Positions 27,788-36,761 are shown, counted from the stretch's first letter. The stretch is DNA of 64,000 bases from J014 sp964486055 (GCA_964486055.1 CAZALE010000003.1:62001-126000); one strand, 5' to 3'. The notes: generated from the letters alone by a model not told the origin. Program-made: numbers and translations.

Positions 27788-28603
27788 ATGGCTCGAAAAA
27801 CAGCATTTGAAAAGGTACAAACAGCCAGACGTCCAGATAGACCATATACGCTTGACCTTCTTAATAGTATTTTTGAGGATTTCGTAGAGTTGCATGGCGA
27901 TAGACGGTTTTCCGATGATCCAGCCATAGTAGCAGGATTCGCCAGAATCGAAGGGATACAAGTTGCAGTTGTTGGACATCAGAAAGGTCGAGACATGGAA
28001 TCAAGAAAATTCCGAAACTTTGGCATGCCAAAGCCGGAGGGCTATAGAAAGGCTCTGAGGGTTATGAAGATAGCAGAAAAGTTCTCTCGGCCCGTGATAA
28101 GCTTCATAGACACGCCAGGCGCTTATCCTGGAATTGATGCGGAGGAAAGGGGACAAGCTGAAGCAATAGCCTTCAATTTACGAGAAATGGCCGATTTGAA
28201 GACGCCAATTGTAGTGGTAGTGATCGGTGAAGGGGGTTCTGGTGGAGCGCTTGCTATCGGAGTTGGCGATAGAATACTGATGATGGAGAATGCCATATAC
28301 TCTGTCATCTCCCCTGAAGGTTGTGCTGCTATCTTATGGAAAGATGCCTCATTGGCCCCGAAAGCAGCAGAAAGTCTCAAATTGACAGCTGCTGATCTAT
28401 ACAATTTTGGTATCGTAGATGAGATAATTCCAGAGACAATCGAGTGGACTACATCAGATGAGGGATTGTCAGTCTCTCTTGCTTTGAAATCATCGATTTT
28501 GAAGCATTTGAGGGAGTTGCAAAAATTGCCAACATCTGAATTGATTAAGAAACGCTATGAAAAGTTCCGCAAGATGGGCGAGTTTCATGAAATGCTACTT
28601 TGA
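27788..28603 (+). CDS. accA: Acetyl-CoA carboxylase carboxyltransferase subunit alpha
   Basis: AccA of 271 residues, half of the carboxyltransferase that makes malonyl-CoA for fatty acid synthesis. Seen: RPYTLDLLNSIFEDFVELHG, GRDMESRKFRNFGMPKPEGY, the oxyanion-forming GEGGSGGALAIGVGDR and SVISPEGCAAILWKD. It is about 45 residues shorter at the N-terminus than E. coli AccA, lacking the first helix, which is common outside Proteobacteria. It lies 46 bases after dnaE. Its partner accD is not here. The metK promoter overlaps its last codons. Confidence 0.95.
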   Translation: MARKTAFEKVQTARRPDRPYTLDLLNSIFEDFVELHGDRRFSDDPAIVAGFARIEGIQVAVVGHQKGRDMESRKFRNFGMPKPEGYRKALRVMKIAEKFSRPVISFIDTPGAYPGIDAEERGQAEAIAFNLREMADLKTPIVVVVIGEGGSGGALAIGVGDRILMMENAIYSVISPEGCAAILWKDASLAPKAAESLKLTAADLYNFGIVDEIIPETIEWTTSDEGLSVSLALKSSILKHLRELQKLPTSELIKKRYEKFRKMGEFHEMLL

Positions 28604-28628
28604 CTTGATTGACACTAAAGTCTAAAAT
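28600..28628 (+). promoter_or_regulatory. Sigma-70-type promoter for metK-ahcY
   Basis: TTGACT (28600-28605), 17-base spacer, TAAAAT (28623-28628); each box differs from consensus at one base. The -35 contains the accA stop codon. Predicted start near 28635. The roughly 50-base leader is too short for a SAM-I riboswitch and carries an AAGGAG ribosome site before the TTG start. Confidence 0.7.
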
Positions 28629-28685
28629 TTAGGTTTTAACTAGGCTCTAACAGAGCGAAAAATTTCAAAGTAAGGAGATTGCAAA

Positions 28686-29858
28686 TTGGTAAAGAGAGTT
28701 CTTTTCACGTCAGAATCCGTTACCGAAGGACACCCGGATAAAATAGCAGATCAGATTTCAGATGCTATATTAGATGCAATTCTTGAGCAGGATCCTGAAG
28801 GTAGAGTAGCTTGCGAGACTCTTGTTACGACCGGTCTTGCCATCATTGCCGGAGAGATTACAACTAGAGCTAAAGTCGACTACAAGCGTATAGTTCGTCA
28901 GACCATCGAGGAAATAGGCTACAACGATGCTAACTTTGGTTACGACTGTAAAACGCTTAGCGTTATTGACGCAATCGGTACGCAATCACCAGACATTTCG
29001 ATGGGAGTTGATACAGGGGGCGCTGGAGATCAAGGTTTAATGTTTGGGTTCGCATGTAGAGAGACGCCTGAACTAATGCCACTTCCAATACAACTAGCTC
29101 ACGGGCTTACAAAACGACTCTCTGAAGCTAGAAAAAGTAAGGAAATTGATTATCTAAGGCCTGACGGAAAATCTCAGGTTACGGTTGAGTACAGAGATGG
29201 GAAACCTTATAGAATTGATGCAGTGGTTGTCTCTACTCAACATGCTGACCACGTCTCAAATGAACAAATTCGGGAAGACATCATAGAGAAGGTAATAAAG
29301 AGAGTTATACCGCAGGAGCTTCTTGACGAACAGACAAAATATCATATAAACCCCACAGGACGTTTCGTCATAGGTGGTCCAATGGGAGATGCTGGTCTCA
29401 CCGGTAGAAAAATCATAGTTGATACTTACGGAGGTTACGCTCCTCATGGTGGAGGGGCTTTTTCTGGCAAAGATCCCACGAAGGTAGATAGATCTGCAGC
29501 TTATATGGCGCGCTACATCGCTAAGAACATTGTTGCAGCTGGATTAGCTGATAAGTGCACCGTTCAGCTGGCTTATGCGATAGGTGTTGCCGAACCGGTT
29601 TCGGTTTTAGTTGATACTCACGGTACGGGACTGATCGATGAAGACAAGTTGTCTGAGTTGGTAAGGAGAAATTTTCAACTGACTCCTCGTGGCATAATTG
29701 AATCATTGAATTTAAGACGTCCAATTTATAAGAAAACGGCTAGATTTGGGCATTTTGGAAGGACTGAAGAGGAATTCACATGGGAAAAGACAGATAAAGC
29801 TGCTGATCTCAGAGAGCAAGCTGAGGTACTAGTTAGAGAATTTGCAGGTAGGAGATGA
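28686..29858 (+). CDS. metK: S-adenosylmethionine synthetase
   Basis: MetK of 390 residues, making SAM from methionine and ATP. Seen: FTSESVTEGHPDKIADQISD, the methionine-binding GAGDQGLMFGFA, the P-loop-like GGAFSGKDPTKVDRSAAY, and the C-terminal RDxRR-like end. The start is TTG, supported by an AAGGAG ribosome site 8 bases upstream. It overlaps ahcY by 4 bases, coupling SAM synthesis to removal of its by-product. Confidence 0.97.
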   Translation: MVKRVLFTSESVTEGHPDKIADQISDAILDAILEQDPEGRVACETLVTTGLAIIAGEITTRAKVDYKRIVRQTIEEIGYNDANFGYDCKTLSVIDAIGTQSPDISMGVDTGGAGDQGLMFGFACRETPELMPLPIQLAHGLTKRLSEARKSKEIDYLRPDGKSQVTVEYRDGKPYRIDAVVVSTQHADHVSNEQIREDIIEKVIKRVIPQELLDEQTKYHINPTGRFVIGGPMGDAGLTGRKIIVDTYGGYAPHGGGAFSGKDPTKVDRSAAYMARYIAKNIVAAGLADKCTVQLAYAIGVAEPVSVLVDTHGTGLIDEDKLSELVRRNFQLTPRGIIESLNLRRPIYKKTARFGHFGRTEEEFTWEKTDKAADLREQAEVLVREFAGRR

Positions 29859-31141
29859 ATATGGCTAAAGAGAGACTTTCGGTTGAGTATGATATAAAAG
29901 ATATAAACTTGGCAGATGACGGTAAGCAAAGAATAGAATGGGCTGATAGAGAGATGCCCGTTCTAAGACTTATTCGTGACAGATTTTCTCAAGAAAAACC
30001 ATTAGACGGTATAAGATTGGTTGCTTGTGCTCATGTCACTACTGAGACAGCGAATCTTGTGAGAACTTTGCAGGCCGGAGGTGCTGAGGCTGTCTTGATA
30101 GCCTCTAATCCTCTTTCAACGCAAGACGATGTAGCTGCGGCCTTAGTAGCTCATTGGGGAGTGTCGGTTTTTGCGATAAAAGGTGAATCGATCGAAACCT
30201 ATATGCGACACGTACGTACAGCTCTCGATTTTTCACCTGACGTTATAATAGACGATGGTTCAGACGTAGTTGCAACGATGGTGAAGGAAAGACGAGAGCT
30301 GACAAATAGAATTGTTGGTACTACTGAAGAAACTACCACTGGTATTAACAGATTGAGGGCCATGCAAAAGGCAGGTTTGTTGAACTTTCCATCCATCGCC
30401 GTCAACGATTCTCAGACAAAGCATTTGTTTGATAATCGCTATGGTACAGGACAATCCACACTAGATGGTATCATTCGCGCTACCAATATTCTGCTAGCCG
30501 GTAAGACCTTTGTTGTTGTCGGTTATGGATGGTGTGGCAAGGGTGTTGCAATGCGTGCTCGCGGATTGGGTGCGAATGTAATCGTCACTGAGGTTAATCC
30601 AATTAAAGCGATAGAGGCTGTAATGGATGGTTTCAGGGTAATGCCTATTTCAGAAGCAGCTCCTTTAGGCGATTTCTTTGTTACTGTCACTGGGAATCGT
30701 CATGTTATCGATAAAGAGCACTTTCAGTTGATGAAGGATGGAGCGATAGTTTGTAACAGTGGTCATTTTGACTTGGAGATAAATCTTACAGCGTTACGAG
30801 AGATGTGTGATGAACCAGTAACGAGACGTCCATTTGTTGAGGAATATCGATTCAGGGATCAATCTAAGAGCATAATAGTTTTAGGTGAAGGTCGTCTCGT
30901 TAATTTGGCAGCTGCTGAGGGGCATCCGGCCTCGGTCATGGATATGTCATTCGCTAATCAGGCTTTGTCGGTCGAGTATCTAGTTAAGAACCGAGGTAAA
31001 TTGCCGCCTGGAGTGCATGTTTTACCCGAAGAGGTTGATCGAGAGATAGCCTCTTTGAAATTACGCTCCATGGGAATTTCCATAGATGTTCTTACACCAG
31101 AGATGATTGAATATTTGTCTAGCTGGGAAATGGGAACTTAA
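29855..31141 (+). CDS. ahcY: Adenosylhomocysteinase
   Basis: SAH hydrolase of 428 residues, splitting S-adenosylhomocysteine into adenosine and homocysteine with bound NAD. Seen: LVACAHVTTETANLVRTLQAGGA, NDSQTKHLFDNRYGTGQS, the NAD-binding VVVGYGWCGKGVAMRARG, and GHPASVMDMSFANQALS. The length matches the short form that lacks the roughly 40-residue insert found in many bacterial and plant enzymes. The ATG at 29855 overlaps the metK stop; a second ATG at 29861 is also possible. A strong terminator follows. Confidence 0.96.
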   Translation: MNMAKERLSVEYDIKDINLADDGKQRIEWADREMPVLRLIRDRFSQEKPLDGIRLVACAHVTTETANLVRTLQAGGAEAVLIASNPLSTQDDVAAALVAHWGVSVFAIKGESIETYMRHVRTALDFSPDVIIDDGSDVVATMVKERRELTNRIVGTTEETTTGINRLRAMQKAGLLNFPSIAVNDSQTKHLFDNRYGTGQSTLDGIIRATNILLAGKTFVVVGYGWCGKGVAMRARGLGANVIVTEVNPIKAIEAVMDGFRVMPISEAAPLGDFFVTVTGNRHVIDKEHFQLMKDGAIVCNSGHFDLEINLTALREMCDEPVTRRPFVEEYRFRDQSKSIIVLGEGRLVNLAAAEGHPASVMDMSFANQALSVEYLVKNRGKLPPGVHVLPEEVDREIASLKLRSMGISIDVLTPEMIEYLSSWEMGT

Positions 31142-31164
31142 CAGTAACAAATGTCTACAAGCTT

Positions 31165-31200
31165 AAAGGCAGAGTTTGAATCTCTGCCTTTTTTGTTTTT
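31165..31200 (+). terminator. Rho-independent terminator after ahcY
   Basis: Ten-bp stem AAAGGCAGAG/CTCTGCCTTT with a 7-base loop, followed by TTTTGTTTTT. It ends the metK-ahcY unit. Confidence 0.85.
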
Positions 31201-31250
31201 CAGAGCGAGTTTTTGTGTTTCCTCAGAGGAGACGGAAAAAATGTGCTGGT

Positions 31251-33560
31251 TTATGTTCTAGTTTTGGAAAAGAGAGCTATTCCTAAGGCAGTAAAAATTA
31301 CTATGGGGCTCCAGACCGCCATTTTTGGACTCAGTTGGCTGTTCAACCCCATCTGCTCTAGAACGTTACTTAGCCATAAGAACAAAAGCCATATGGTGAT
31401 TGCGTATCCTACGTGAATGGTTTTTCTTTTGCCTTTTGGTGAAAAGGCGAATGGTATAGACAAGATGCAAGCGACAAGGGGTATTGCAATCGTGGCGATT
31501 TTCTTCTCAAATGCTATTTTGTAAAGATTTTGTTCTGTCTGCGATTTGCTTTGATTTATTTTATCTCGGACTTCCCTTATGTTCAGATGGGTCGGTTTAG
31601 AGTATGTCTCTTCTAGAATGTCGGGAGTTTCGGTTATCATTCTTTCATTGTCTGTAAGCTCTCTAGCCTGTGCTGAAGAGTTCTCGATCAATATCTTTTT
31701 AGCCTTACCCTCTAGTATTATTTTTTTCTCGCTTAAGAATGCGTTTTCTGCTATGACGGCTGATTTTAATGTTTGATTCTCTAGTTCGAATATGTAAAAG
31801 TTGTCTTGTTTTATGGGGCTAAATGAATAGATTTTGTTTTTGTCGGCTATCCATATGCGTTCCTTACCTATTGCGAATGCGTTTTTGCTTCTAATTTTGG
31901 ATCTTAATATGTCTTGTTTTTTATTCGTTTCTGGAGCTATGGTTTCTTGAATTGCTAAGTTTACTAAACCCATTGTTATTGCTATCAGGAAACAAGGTGC
32001 AGTTATTCTGTAGATACTTTGGCCAGCATTCATCCATGCGATTATTTCATTTTGCCTTGATTTTAAGGTTAGAGTGACTAGGATTGCTATCATGAGGCAA
32101 GATGGGGCTATTTGCAAATATGCTAGTGGAATGAGATTCACTAGATACTCAATCAGTAGTTTGAAGCCGTCATCCATTGTTCCTGCGAATTTCCAGAGTT
32201 CGAAGGCTGTAAAGATCAGGTAGATTGTTATGAGAAACGTTGTTGTTAGTAGGAAGAATTTTAGGCAGGAGATGGTTATGTCCTTATTGATTGTGTTTAT
32301 CAGCAGTTTCGGCGTGCTTTTAGGTCGTTTGAATATTGATAGTGAAGCAAGGGACGGTAATAAGCTGTTCCATGTTGCGGCTGCCAAGGTAAGCATCAAT
32401 AGGCTAACTATTGGAAGAAGAGTCCCCATTGCAGGTTTTATTTGTCCTGTTCTAGCTAGCTGCTCGCCTAGAAGACCGGTTAGATAAAAGCTTGTGAGCA
32501 TCAGAAATGCAATCATTAAACTAGTGCCTTTTCCTTTACTTTTGTTTCGGGTTTCGAGCATTCCACCTATGAGGGCGAATAAAAGTGGGCTGATTGACAG
32601 CAGGAGTCTTCTGTTTAGCAGTATCTCAGCCTCTTTGCTTTGTTTTGGGTCTGCTTTTTGCGAAATTTCTTTCAATTCTTCTAATCCTAGTTCTTCGAGT
32701 GATTCATAGTCCTTTTTGAGTCTCTCTAGTATCTGTTGTTTTTTAGTTTTTACTTTTAGGTTTACTTCGTTTATTTTCTCCATTGCTATTTTCGATGAAG
32801 AATCTAGAGACAGTGGGATAGTTATAGCGTTCGAGTTTGTGAGTGTTATCTCCGCTTCGTCTATGTCGTCTCTTAGTAGGTTATCTGTTGTTTTTGGCTC
32901 GTCGCTCTCCGGATCTTCAGTGTTTTTGTTCTCTGGGGTTGGTCCTTTTGTAGATGTGATATTCGGGAAGATCAGTTTTCCTTTTTTACTCGTTATCAGA
33001 CGCAAGACATCGCCGTTACGAGTAAAAATTATTACATTCTCCCACGTATCATTATTTATGCTTCCAACATAGATGGTGATCGAGGGGACCTCTGTGCTAA
33101 ATACACCGGGTTCAACAGGGGATTTTATTTTCTCGAGTGCAGTTTGTAATGCTATCTGACGCACTACTCTTGCAGTGAATGGTACACCTTTCCAATTTAC
33201 GAAAAACGCAAATATCGAAAAAACAAGGCCTATAAAGACAATTGGTAAGAAAATTTGAAAATTACTTATCCCTGCGGATCGCACGGCTGTCAATTCTTCA
33301 TCAATTCGCATCTTAGCTAAGCCAGTTATAACGCCTATTAAAACGGCCATAGGACAGGTAAATGCTATTACACTTGGCAAAAGTGCAAAAGCCATCTGCC
33401 AGACTAAGAAAGATGGTATATTAGGACTAAAAAATATCTCTGAGTACCTGCTGGCTTGTTGAACGAATAGCACGACTGTTAGAAATGCCCAGGCAGAGAA
33501 GAAATATGGCAAGACTGTCCTTATCACATAAAAGAAAATTTTTTTTCCAAAATCTCTCAT
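31251..33560 (-). CDS. LptF-LptG fusion: LPS export ABC permease
   Basis: Protein of 769 residues with two complete YjgP/YjgQ-type permease units in tandem. Unit 1 (about 1-405) begins VIRTVLPYFFSAWAFLTVV, has a periplasmic domain with a low-complexity acidic insert near 215-240, and ends with three membrane helices. Unit 2 (about 430-769) repeats the pattern, starting ITISCLKFFLLTTTFL, with its own periplasmic part and final helices. LptF and LptG are normally separate and with LptB2 extract LPS from the inner membrane. ATG 33560 follows the recO stop by two bases; a TTG at 33566 is the alternative. Base composition is unlike its neighbours (see findings). Confidence 0.85.
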   Translation of the reverse strand: MRDFGKKIFFYVIRTVLPYFFSAWAFLTVVLFVQQASRYSEIFFSPNIPSFLVWQMAFALLPSVIAFTCPMAVLIGVITGLAKMRIDEELTAVRSAGISNFQIFLPIVFIGLVFSIFAFFVNWKGVPFTARVVRQIALQTALEKIKSPVEPGVFSTEVPSITIYVGSINNDTWENVIIFTRNGDVLRLITSKKGKLIFPNITSTKGPTPENKNTEDPESDEPKTTDNLLRDDIDEAEITLTNSNAITIPLSLDSSSKIAMEKINEVNLKVKTKKQQILERLKKDYESLEELGLEELKEISQKADPKQSKEAEILLNRRLLLSISPLLFALIGGMLETRNKSKGKGTSLMIAFLMLTSFYLTGLLGEQLARTGQIKPAMGTLLPIVSLLMLTLAAATWNSLLPSLASLSIFKRPKSTPKLLINTINKDITISCLKFFLLTTTFLITIYLIFTAFELWKFAGTMDDGFKLLIEYLVNLIPLAYLQIAPSCLMIAILVTLTLKSRQNEIIAWMNAGQSIYRITAPCFLIAITMGLVNLAIQETIAPETNKKQDILRSKIRSKNAFAIGKERIWIADKNKIYSFSPIKQDNFYIFELENQTLKSAVIAENAFLSEKKIILEGKAKKILIENSSAQARELTDNERMITETPDILEETYSKPTHLNIREVRDKINQSKSQTEQNLYKIAFEKKIATIAIPLVACILSIPFAFSPKGKRKTIHVGYAITIWLLFLWLSNVLEQMGLNSQLSPKMAVWSPIVIFTALGIALFSKTRT

Positions 33561-33562
33561 TA

Positions 33563-34294
33563 TCAAAATTTCTCAACTCTTAACTCTCTTTCTAAAACCA
33601 TTTTTAAAAGTTTGCCGAGCGCCTCTCTAACCATGCTTACTCCGTCAATCAAATCATCTTCTTTTATGATAACCAAAAAATCCTCGAGCGGTAGTTTTTT
33701 TGCAAGGGCCAATAATCTCTTCCCTTCCCTACCTAATGGCAAATTTACAGATGAATAGCATGTGGAACAAACGAATTGGACAGTCTTGATATCAAAACCA
33801 ACCATCACATCTGATTTTTGTTTACAAATTCCGCATAAATTGAGTGAGGGCATATATCCAGATAGTTTTAAACTCCAAAATTCGAAATATAGGGCAATTT
33901 CAGCCAATCGATTGGGATACTTCTCAGCGTTATCCAAGCATGATCTCATCATTCTGTAAAACCGATCATCAGTTTCCCATTCAGGAACCAATTCGAGCAG
34001 GACTCTTGCAAAGTAAGAAAAGAAAGGAAAATTTTCTGGAGAGCTGATTATATGAAAATAGGACTTACTCAACTCAATTTGATTGAAGGAAACTAACTCT
34101 TTATCCTGCTTTTTAAAGAAGCTAACGTTGACTTCTGAAAATAGCTCCAAAGCCCCTGAAAAACGACTTTTTAATCTACGTGCTCCTTTCGCTATTCCTC
34201 TTATAACTCCGTGATCGAGTGTGAGTAAACAAGCGATTTTGTCCGTCTCACCTAATGAAAAAGCATCCAATACTAATCCTTTAGTTTCATACAT
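33563..34294 (-). CDS. recO: DNA repair protein RecO
   Basis: RecO of 243 residues, which with RecR loads RecA onto SSB-coated single-stranded DNA. The N-terminal OB fold starts TKGLVLDAFSLGETDKIACL and has VIRGIAKGARRLKSRFSG. A zinc-binding pair lies in CGICKQKSD and FVCSTCY (about 150-180), as in many RecO proteins. It is on the same strand as lptFG, whose start it abuts, and follows a small membrane protein gene by 16 bases. Confidence 0.92.
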   Translation of the reverse strand: MYETKGLVLDAFSLGETDKIACLLTLDHGVIRGIAKGARRLKSRFSGALELFSEVNVSFFKKQDKELVSFNQIELSKSYFHIISSPENFPFFSYFARVLLELVPEWETDDRFYRMMRSCLDNAEKYPNRLAEIALYFEFWSLKLSGYMPSLNLCGICKQKSDVMVGFDIKTVQFVCSTCYSSVNLPLGREGKRLLALAKKLPLEDFLVIIKEDDLIDGVSMVREALGKLLKMVLERELRVEKF

Positions 34295-34310
34295 TTTTTG
34301 CCGAGCTGCT

Positions 34311-34478
34311 TTAGAAAAGTAAGTAAAATATCCATGCTAGAGCTATGCTAATCAATATGAATCTCAGGAATGTCTTTACCCCATGAGTCACGCGAGCTTT
34401 CAGATCTCCATCGTAAAAGACTGCGAAGACCACGGAAAGGAAAAACGAACAAATCAAGAGATAAATGAAATGTATCAT
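34311..34478 (-). CDS. Small membrane protein, 55 residues
   Basis: Short frame with ATG at 34478 and TAA at 34311. The protein starts MIHFIYLLICSFFLSVV and ends LISIALAWIFYLLF, giving two hydrophobic helices joined by a charged loop DGDLKARVTHGVK. Its ATG overlaps the stop of the preceding gene as ATGA, the usual sign of translational coupling, and it lies 16 bases before recO. Family not recognised; possibly part of an inner-membrane assembly with the preceding 126-residue protein. Confidence 0.6.
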   Translation of the reverse strand: MIHFIYLLICSFFLSVVFAVFYDGDLKARVTHGVKTFLRFILISIALAWIFYLLF

Positions 34479-34855
34479 TGCTTCTTCCCTCTTGCGATAT
34501 CAATGCAATCCAACACAGCAAGATAATTAAGTAGTCCAGCGATTTCAATCAGCCTGCCACCATACTCGTATGTTATACGAGCTGCAGCTTCATTATGACC
34601 ATCAGCATAAAACATAGATATAAAAGTCATCAACCCACTACCAAATTTGGCAAAGATATTCAGGGCGTACAGAAGAAAGCTATCTTTACTAAGTCCGCCA
34701 GATGGATAATCCAATCCTCCACTAAGAGCGCCTATTATAAACATAAGCCACAAAGATACGGCAATTATGATTCCTCTTACCTTTTTACCCTCAACAAAAT
34801 GCCCTGCTCCTGGAAAAAACCAGGCTATGAAACCAGAAAACCAGTACCTTTCCAT
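34475..34855 (-). CDS. DUF6677-like membrane protein
   Basis: Protein of 126 residues starting MERYWFSGFIAWFFPGAGH, with FVEGKKVRGIIIAVSLWLMF following. The pattern of a Pro-Gly-Ala-Gly-His turn then a basic segment and hydrophobic helices is shared with small TM2-like membrane proteins. It has three to four likely membrane segments. The family label is from memory and uncertain; function unknown. It sits 18 bases downstream of the DUF1343 gene and overlaps the 55-residue protein gene by 4 bases. Confidence 0.65.
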   Translation of the reverse strand: MERYWFSGFIAWFFPGAGHFVEGKKVRGIIIAVSLWLMFIIGALSGGLDYPSGGLSKDSFLLYALNIFAKFGSGLMTFISMFYADGHNEAAARITYEYGGRLIEIAGLLNYLAVLDCIDIARGKKQ

Positions 34856-34873
34856 AAATGTTTACTCTCTTTC

Positions 34874-36040
34874 TTAATAAATAAGATATTTACTGCGTAT
34901 ATCCGAGAAATTTTGCTCATCTTCTCTCCACCAAGCCTCTATCTCAGTTATCTCCGCCCCACTTTCTATCATCCTTCTTAGTCTGTCAGTCCCTGCTATA
35001 ACATCGAATGGATTTCTATCGAAAACGTATTCGTAAGGTGGATTACGCCATTTGAAATCTTCTGGATAAAGCTCACGAATGGTTTTCAAAAGTGCTATCC
35101 CTGTAATTACAGGTTTGAATCGGTTCCTATCGACTACATGCAGAAAGACGCCACCACAACTCTGGTTGGCGTGCTTTTGGAAAGTAGGAATGAACGAGAT
35201 TGGGCGAAATATGACTCCAGGTAAGTTCATAGCGTTCATTTTATCCGCTAACCTACTAGCATCTATGTAAGGTGCCCCTATTATCTCGAATGGCCTAGTA
35301 GTTCCTCTACCTTCTGACACTTGTGTGCCCTCAAAAAAAACTGTGCCCGGGAAAACTGTGGCTGTATCAACTGTCGGCATGTTTGGGGATGGCATTACCC
35401 AAGGTGCTTCAAACTCATCATAAAAACGCTTTCTATCCCAACCTTCCATTTTTACTACATATAAATCACATCCAATGCCAAACTCCTCATTGAAAAGAGT
35501 AGCTAGCTCGCCTACAGTCAGGCCATGTCTCATCGGGATTGGATACATACCAACGAAGGACTCGAATCCTCTTTCTAGTAAATTGCCCTCTATTGCATCA
35601 CCGATGGGATTCGGGCGATCTAACACTATAAAGTTCTTTCCGAATCTCCGACAGGCAATCATAGCATTCGCCATCGTATAGATAAAAGTATAAACTCTAC
35701 AACCAACATCCTGTAAATCAAAAACCACTGTGTCTACGCATTCAAGCATGTCAGCGGTTGGCTCCCTAGTCTCGCTGTATAACGAAAACACTGGAATTCC
35801 CTTGTAGTTGGCGTGTGGGCTCTCAACCATATTATCTTGAACGTCGCTGTAAAATCCGTGTTGAGGGCTGAAAATGGCTTGTAAATTTATATCCTCAGTC
35901 ATTCGAAACAAATCAACGCTATATCGATACAGGTTATCCACAGAAGCTTGGTTGCATATTAATCCGACTCTTTTGCCTTTTAGGATGTTCTTTTCTTCAT
36001 TCAAAATTCGCTCTAAACCTAGTCTTACTCGCCTTTTCAT
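34874..36040 (-). CDS. DUF1343 / NamZ-like exo-beta-N-acetylmuramidase
   Basis: Protein of 388 residues of the DUF1343 family, whose characterised members (NamZ/YbbC, GH171) remove MurNAc from the non-reducing end of muropeptides. Seen: LKGKRVGLICNQASV, IFSPQHGFYSDVQDNM, VVFDLQDVGCRVYTFIYT, LDRPNPIGDAIEGN, MRHGLTVGELA and EGRGTTRPFEIIGAPY. The start is set at MKRRVRLGLERIL; the longer frame adds 29 residues that lie in the amidotransferase gene. No signal peptide is seen, so action on recycled muropeptides in the cytoplasm is likely. Overlap with the preceding gene is 44 bases. Confidence 0.85.
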   Translation of the reverse strand: MKRRVRLGLERILNEEKNILKGKRVGLICNQASVDNLYRYSVDLFRMTEDINLQAIFSPQHGFYSDVQDNMVESPHANYKGIPVFSLYSETREPTADMLECVDTVVFDLQDVGCRVYTFIYTMANAMIACRRFGKNFIVLDRPNPIGDAIEGNLLERGFESFVGMYPIPMRHGLTVGELATLFNEEFGIGCDLYVVKMEGWDRKRFYDEFEAPWVMPSPNMPTVDTATVFPGTVFFEGTQVSEGRGTTRPFEIIGAPYIDASRLADKMNAMNLPGVIFRPISFIPTFQKHANQSCGGVFLHVVDRNRFKPVITGIALLKTIRELYPEDFKWRNPPYEYVFDRNPFDVIAGTDRLRRMIESGAEITEIEAWWREDEQNFSDIRSKYLIY

Positions 36041-36761
36041 ATGCCAAACATTCATTGATAAATTTACGAAAAATTTCACGGGAAAAAGTATCTGTACGCC
36101 AAGATAACTCCGGATGCCACTGAACACCTAGTATAAAATGATCTTTAACTTCTCCCTGAATCGCTTCGATTACTCCGTCTTTTGCCCACGCAACAGTCTT
36201 TAGCCCCTCTCCTACATCACGCACCGCTTGATGATGATGAGAGTTGACTCTGATTTTATTGCCTTCTAAATTGCTTGCTGAAGCAATCTCAGATAGAACT
36301 CCATCGTTGCTTATCGAAATGCTATGAGATAGCCAATCTGCAGGAATTCCCTGCTCATGCTTTATTGCTTCGGGAATTTGAGACTCTATGTCCTGAAAAA
36401 GTGTACCACCATGCCAGACATTGATGATTTGCATTCCATAACAGATACCTAAAACTGGCATCTTTCTCTTATACACTTCCTCAAGAATTAAAAAATCAAC
36501 TTCCTCTTTTTCAGGCAAAACTTTTCTTAATTTTGGATGAGGCTCCTCGCCGAACCTATGGGGATTTACATCAGTATCACTTCCTGGAATCAAAATACCG
36601 TGTAGACGATCTAAACACTCAGCAATGTATCTTTTTTCTGGAATTAAACAAACATGAAGTGGTGTTGCTCCTAACGCAAATAAAGCCTCAGAGTAGTCAC
36701 GACCAAGATAAAAGCGCCTGGTTTCTAACTCCAGACGCATTGATATACCAACCGCAGGCAT
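35997..36761 (-). CDS. Class I glutamine amidotransferase / gamma-glutamyl hydrolase (peptidase C26, PuuD-like)
   Basis: Protein of 254 residues in the peptidase C26 family. Seen: MPAVGISMRLELETRR, GILIPGSDTDVNPHRFGEE, the nucleophile elbow LGICYGMQIINV with the catalytic Cys, and VQWHPEL with the catalytic His. Relatives cleave gamma-glutamyl-GABA or similar amides. Paired with the DUF1343 gene it might handle peptidoglycan-derived gamma-glutamyl compounds, which is speculation. ATG 36761 is chosen; the TTG at 36797 coincides with a perfect TTGACA that could be a -35 box for this gene. Confidence 0.82.
   Translation of the reverse strand: MPAVGISMRLELETRRFYLGRDYSEALFALGATPLHVCLIPEKRYIAECLDRLHGILIPGSDTDVNPHRFGEEPHPKLRKVLPEKEEVDFLILEEVYKRKMPVLGICYGMQIINVWHGGTLFQDIESQIPEAIKHEQGIPADWLSHSISISNDGVLSEIASASNLEGNKIRVNSHHHQAVRDVGEGLKTVAWAKDGVIEAIQGEVKDHFILGVQWHPELSWRTDTFSREIFRKFINECLAYEKASKTRFRANFE

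Noticed and set aside
28604..28685. Possible SAM riboswitch before metK
   Set aside because: The transcribed leader is only about 50 bases after the predicted start and shows no multi-helix SAM aptamer or terminator.
32716..33072. 118-residue plus-strand frame within lptFG
   Set aside because: Ser/Phe-rich product of the T- and G-rich antisense strand, without a ribosome site or recognisable fold; a shadow of the real gene.
35934..35942. Perfect DnaA box TTATCCACA
   Set aside because: Single copy inside the DUF1343 coding sequence, with no cluster or AT-rich unwinding element around it; expected by chance.
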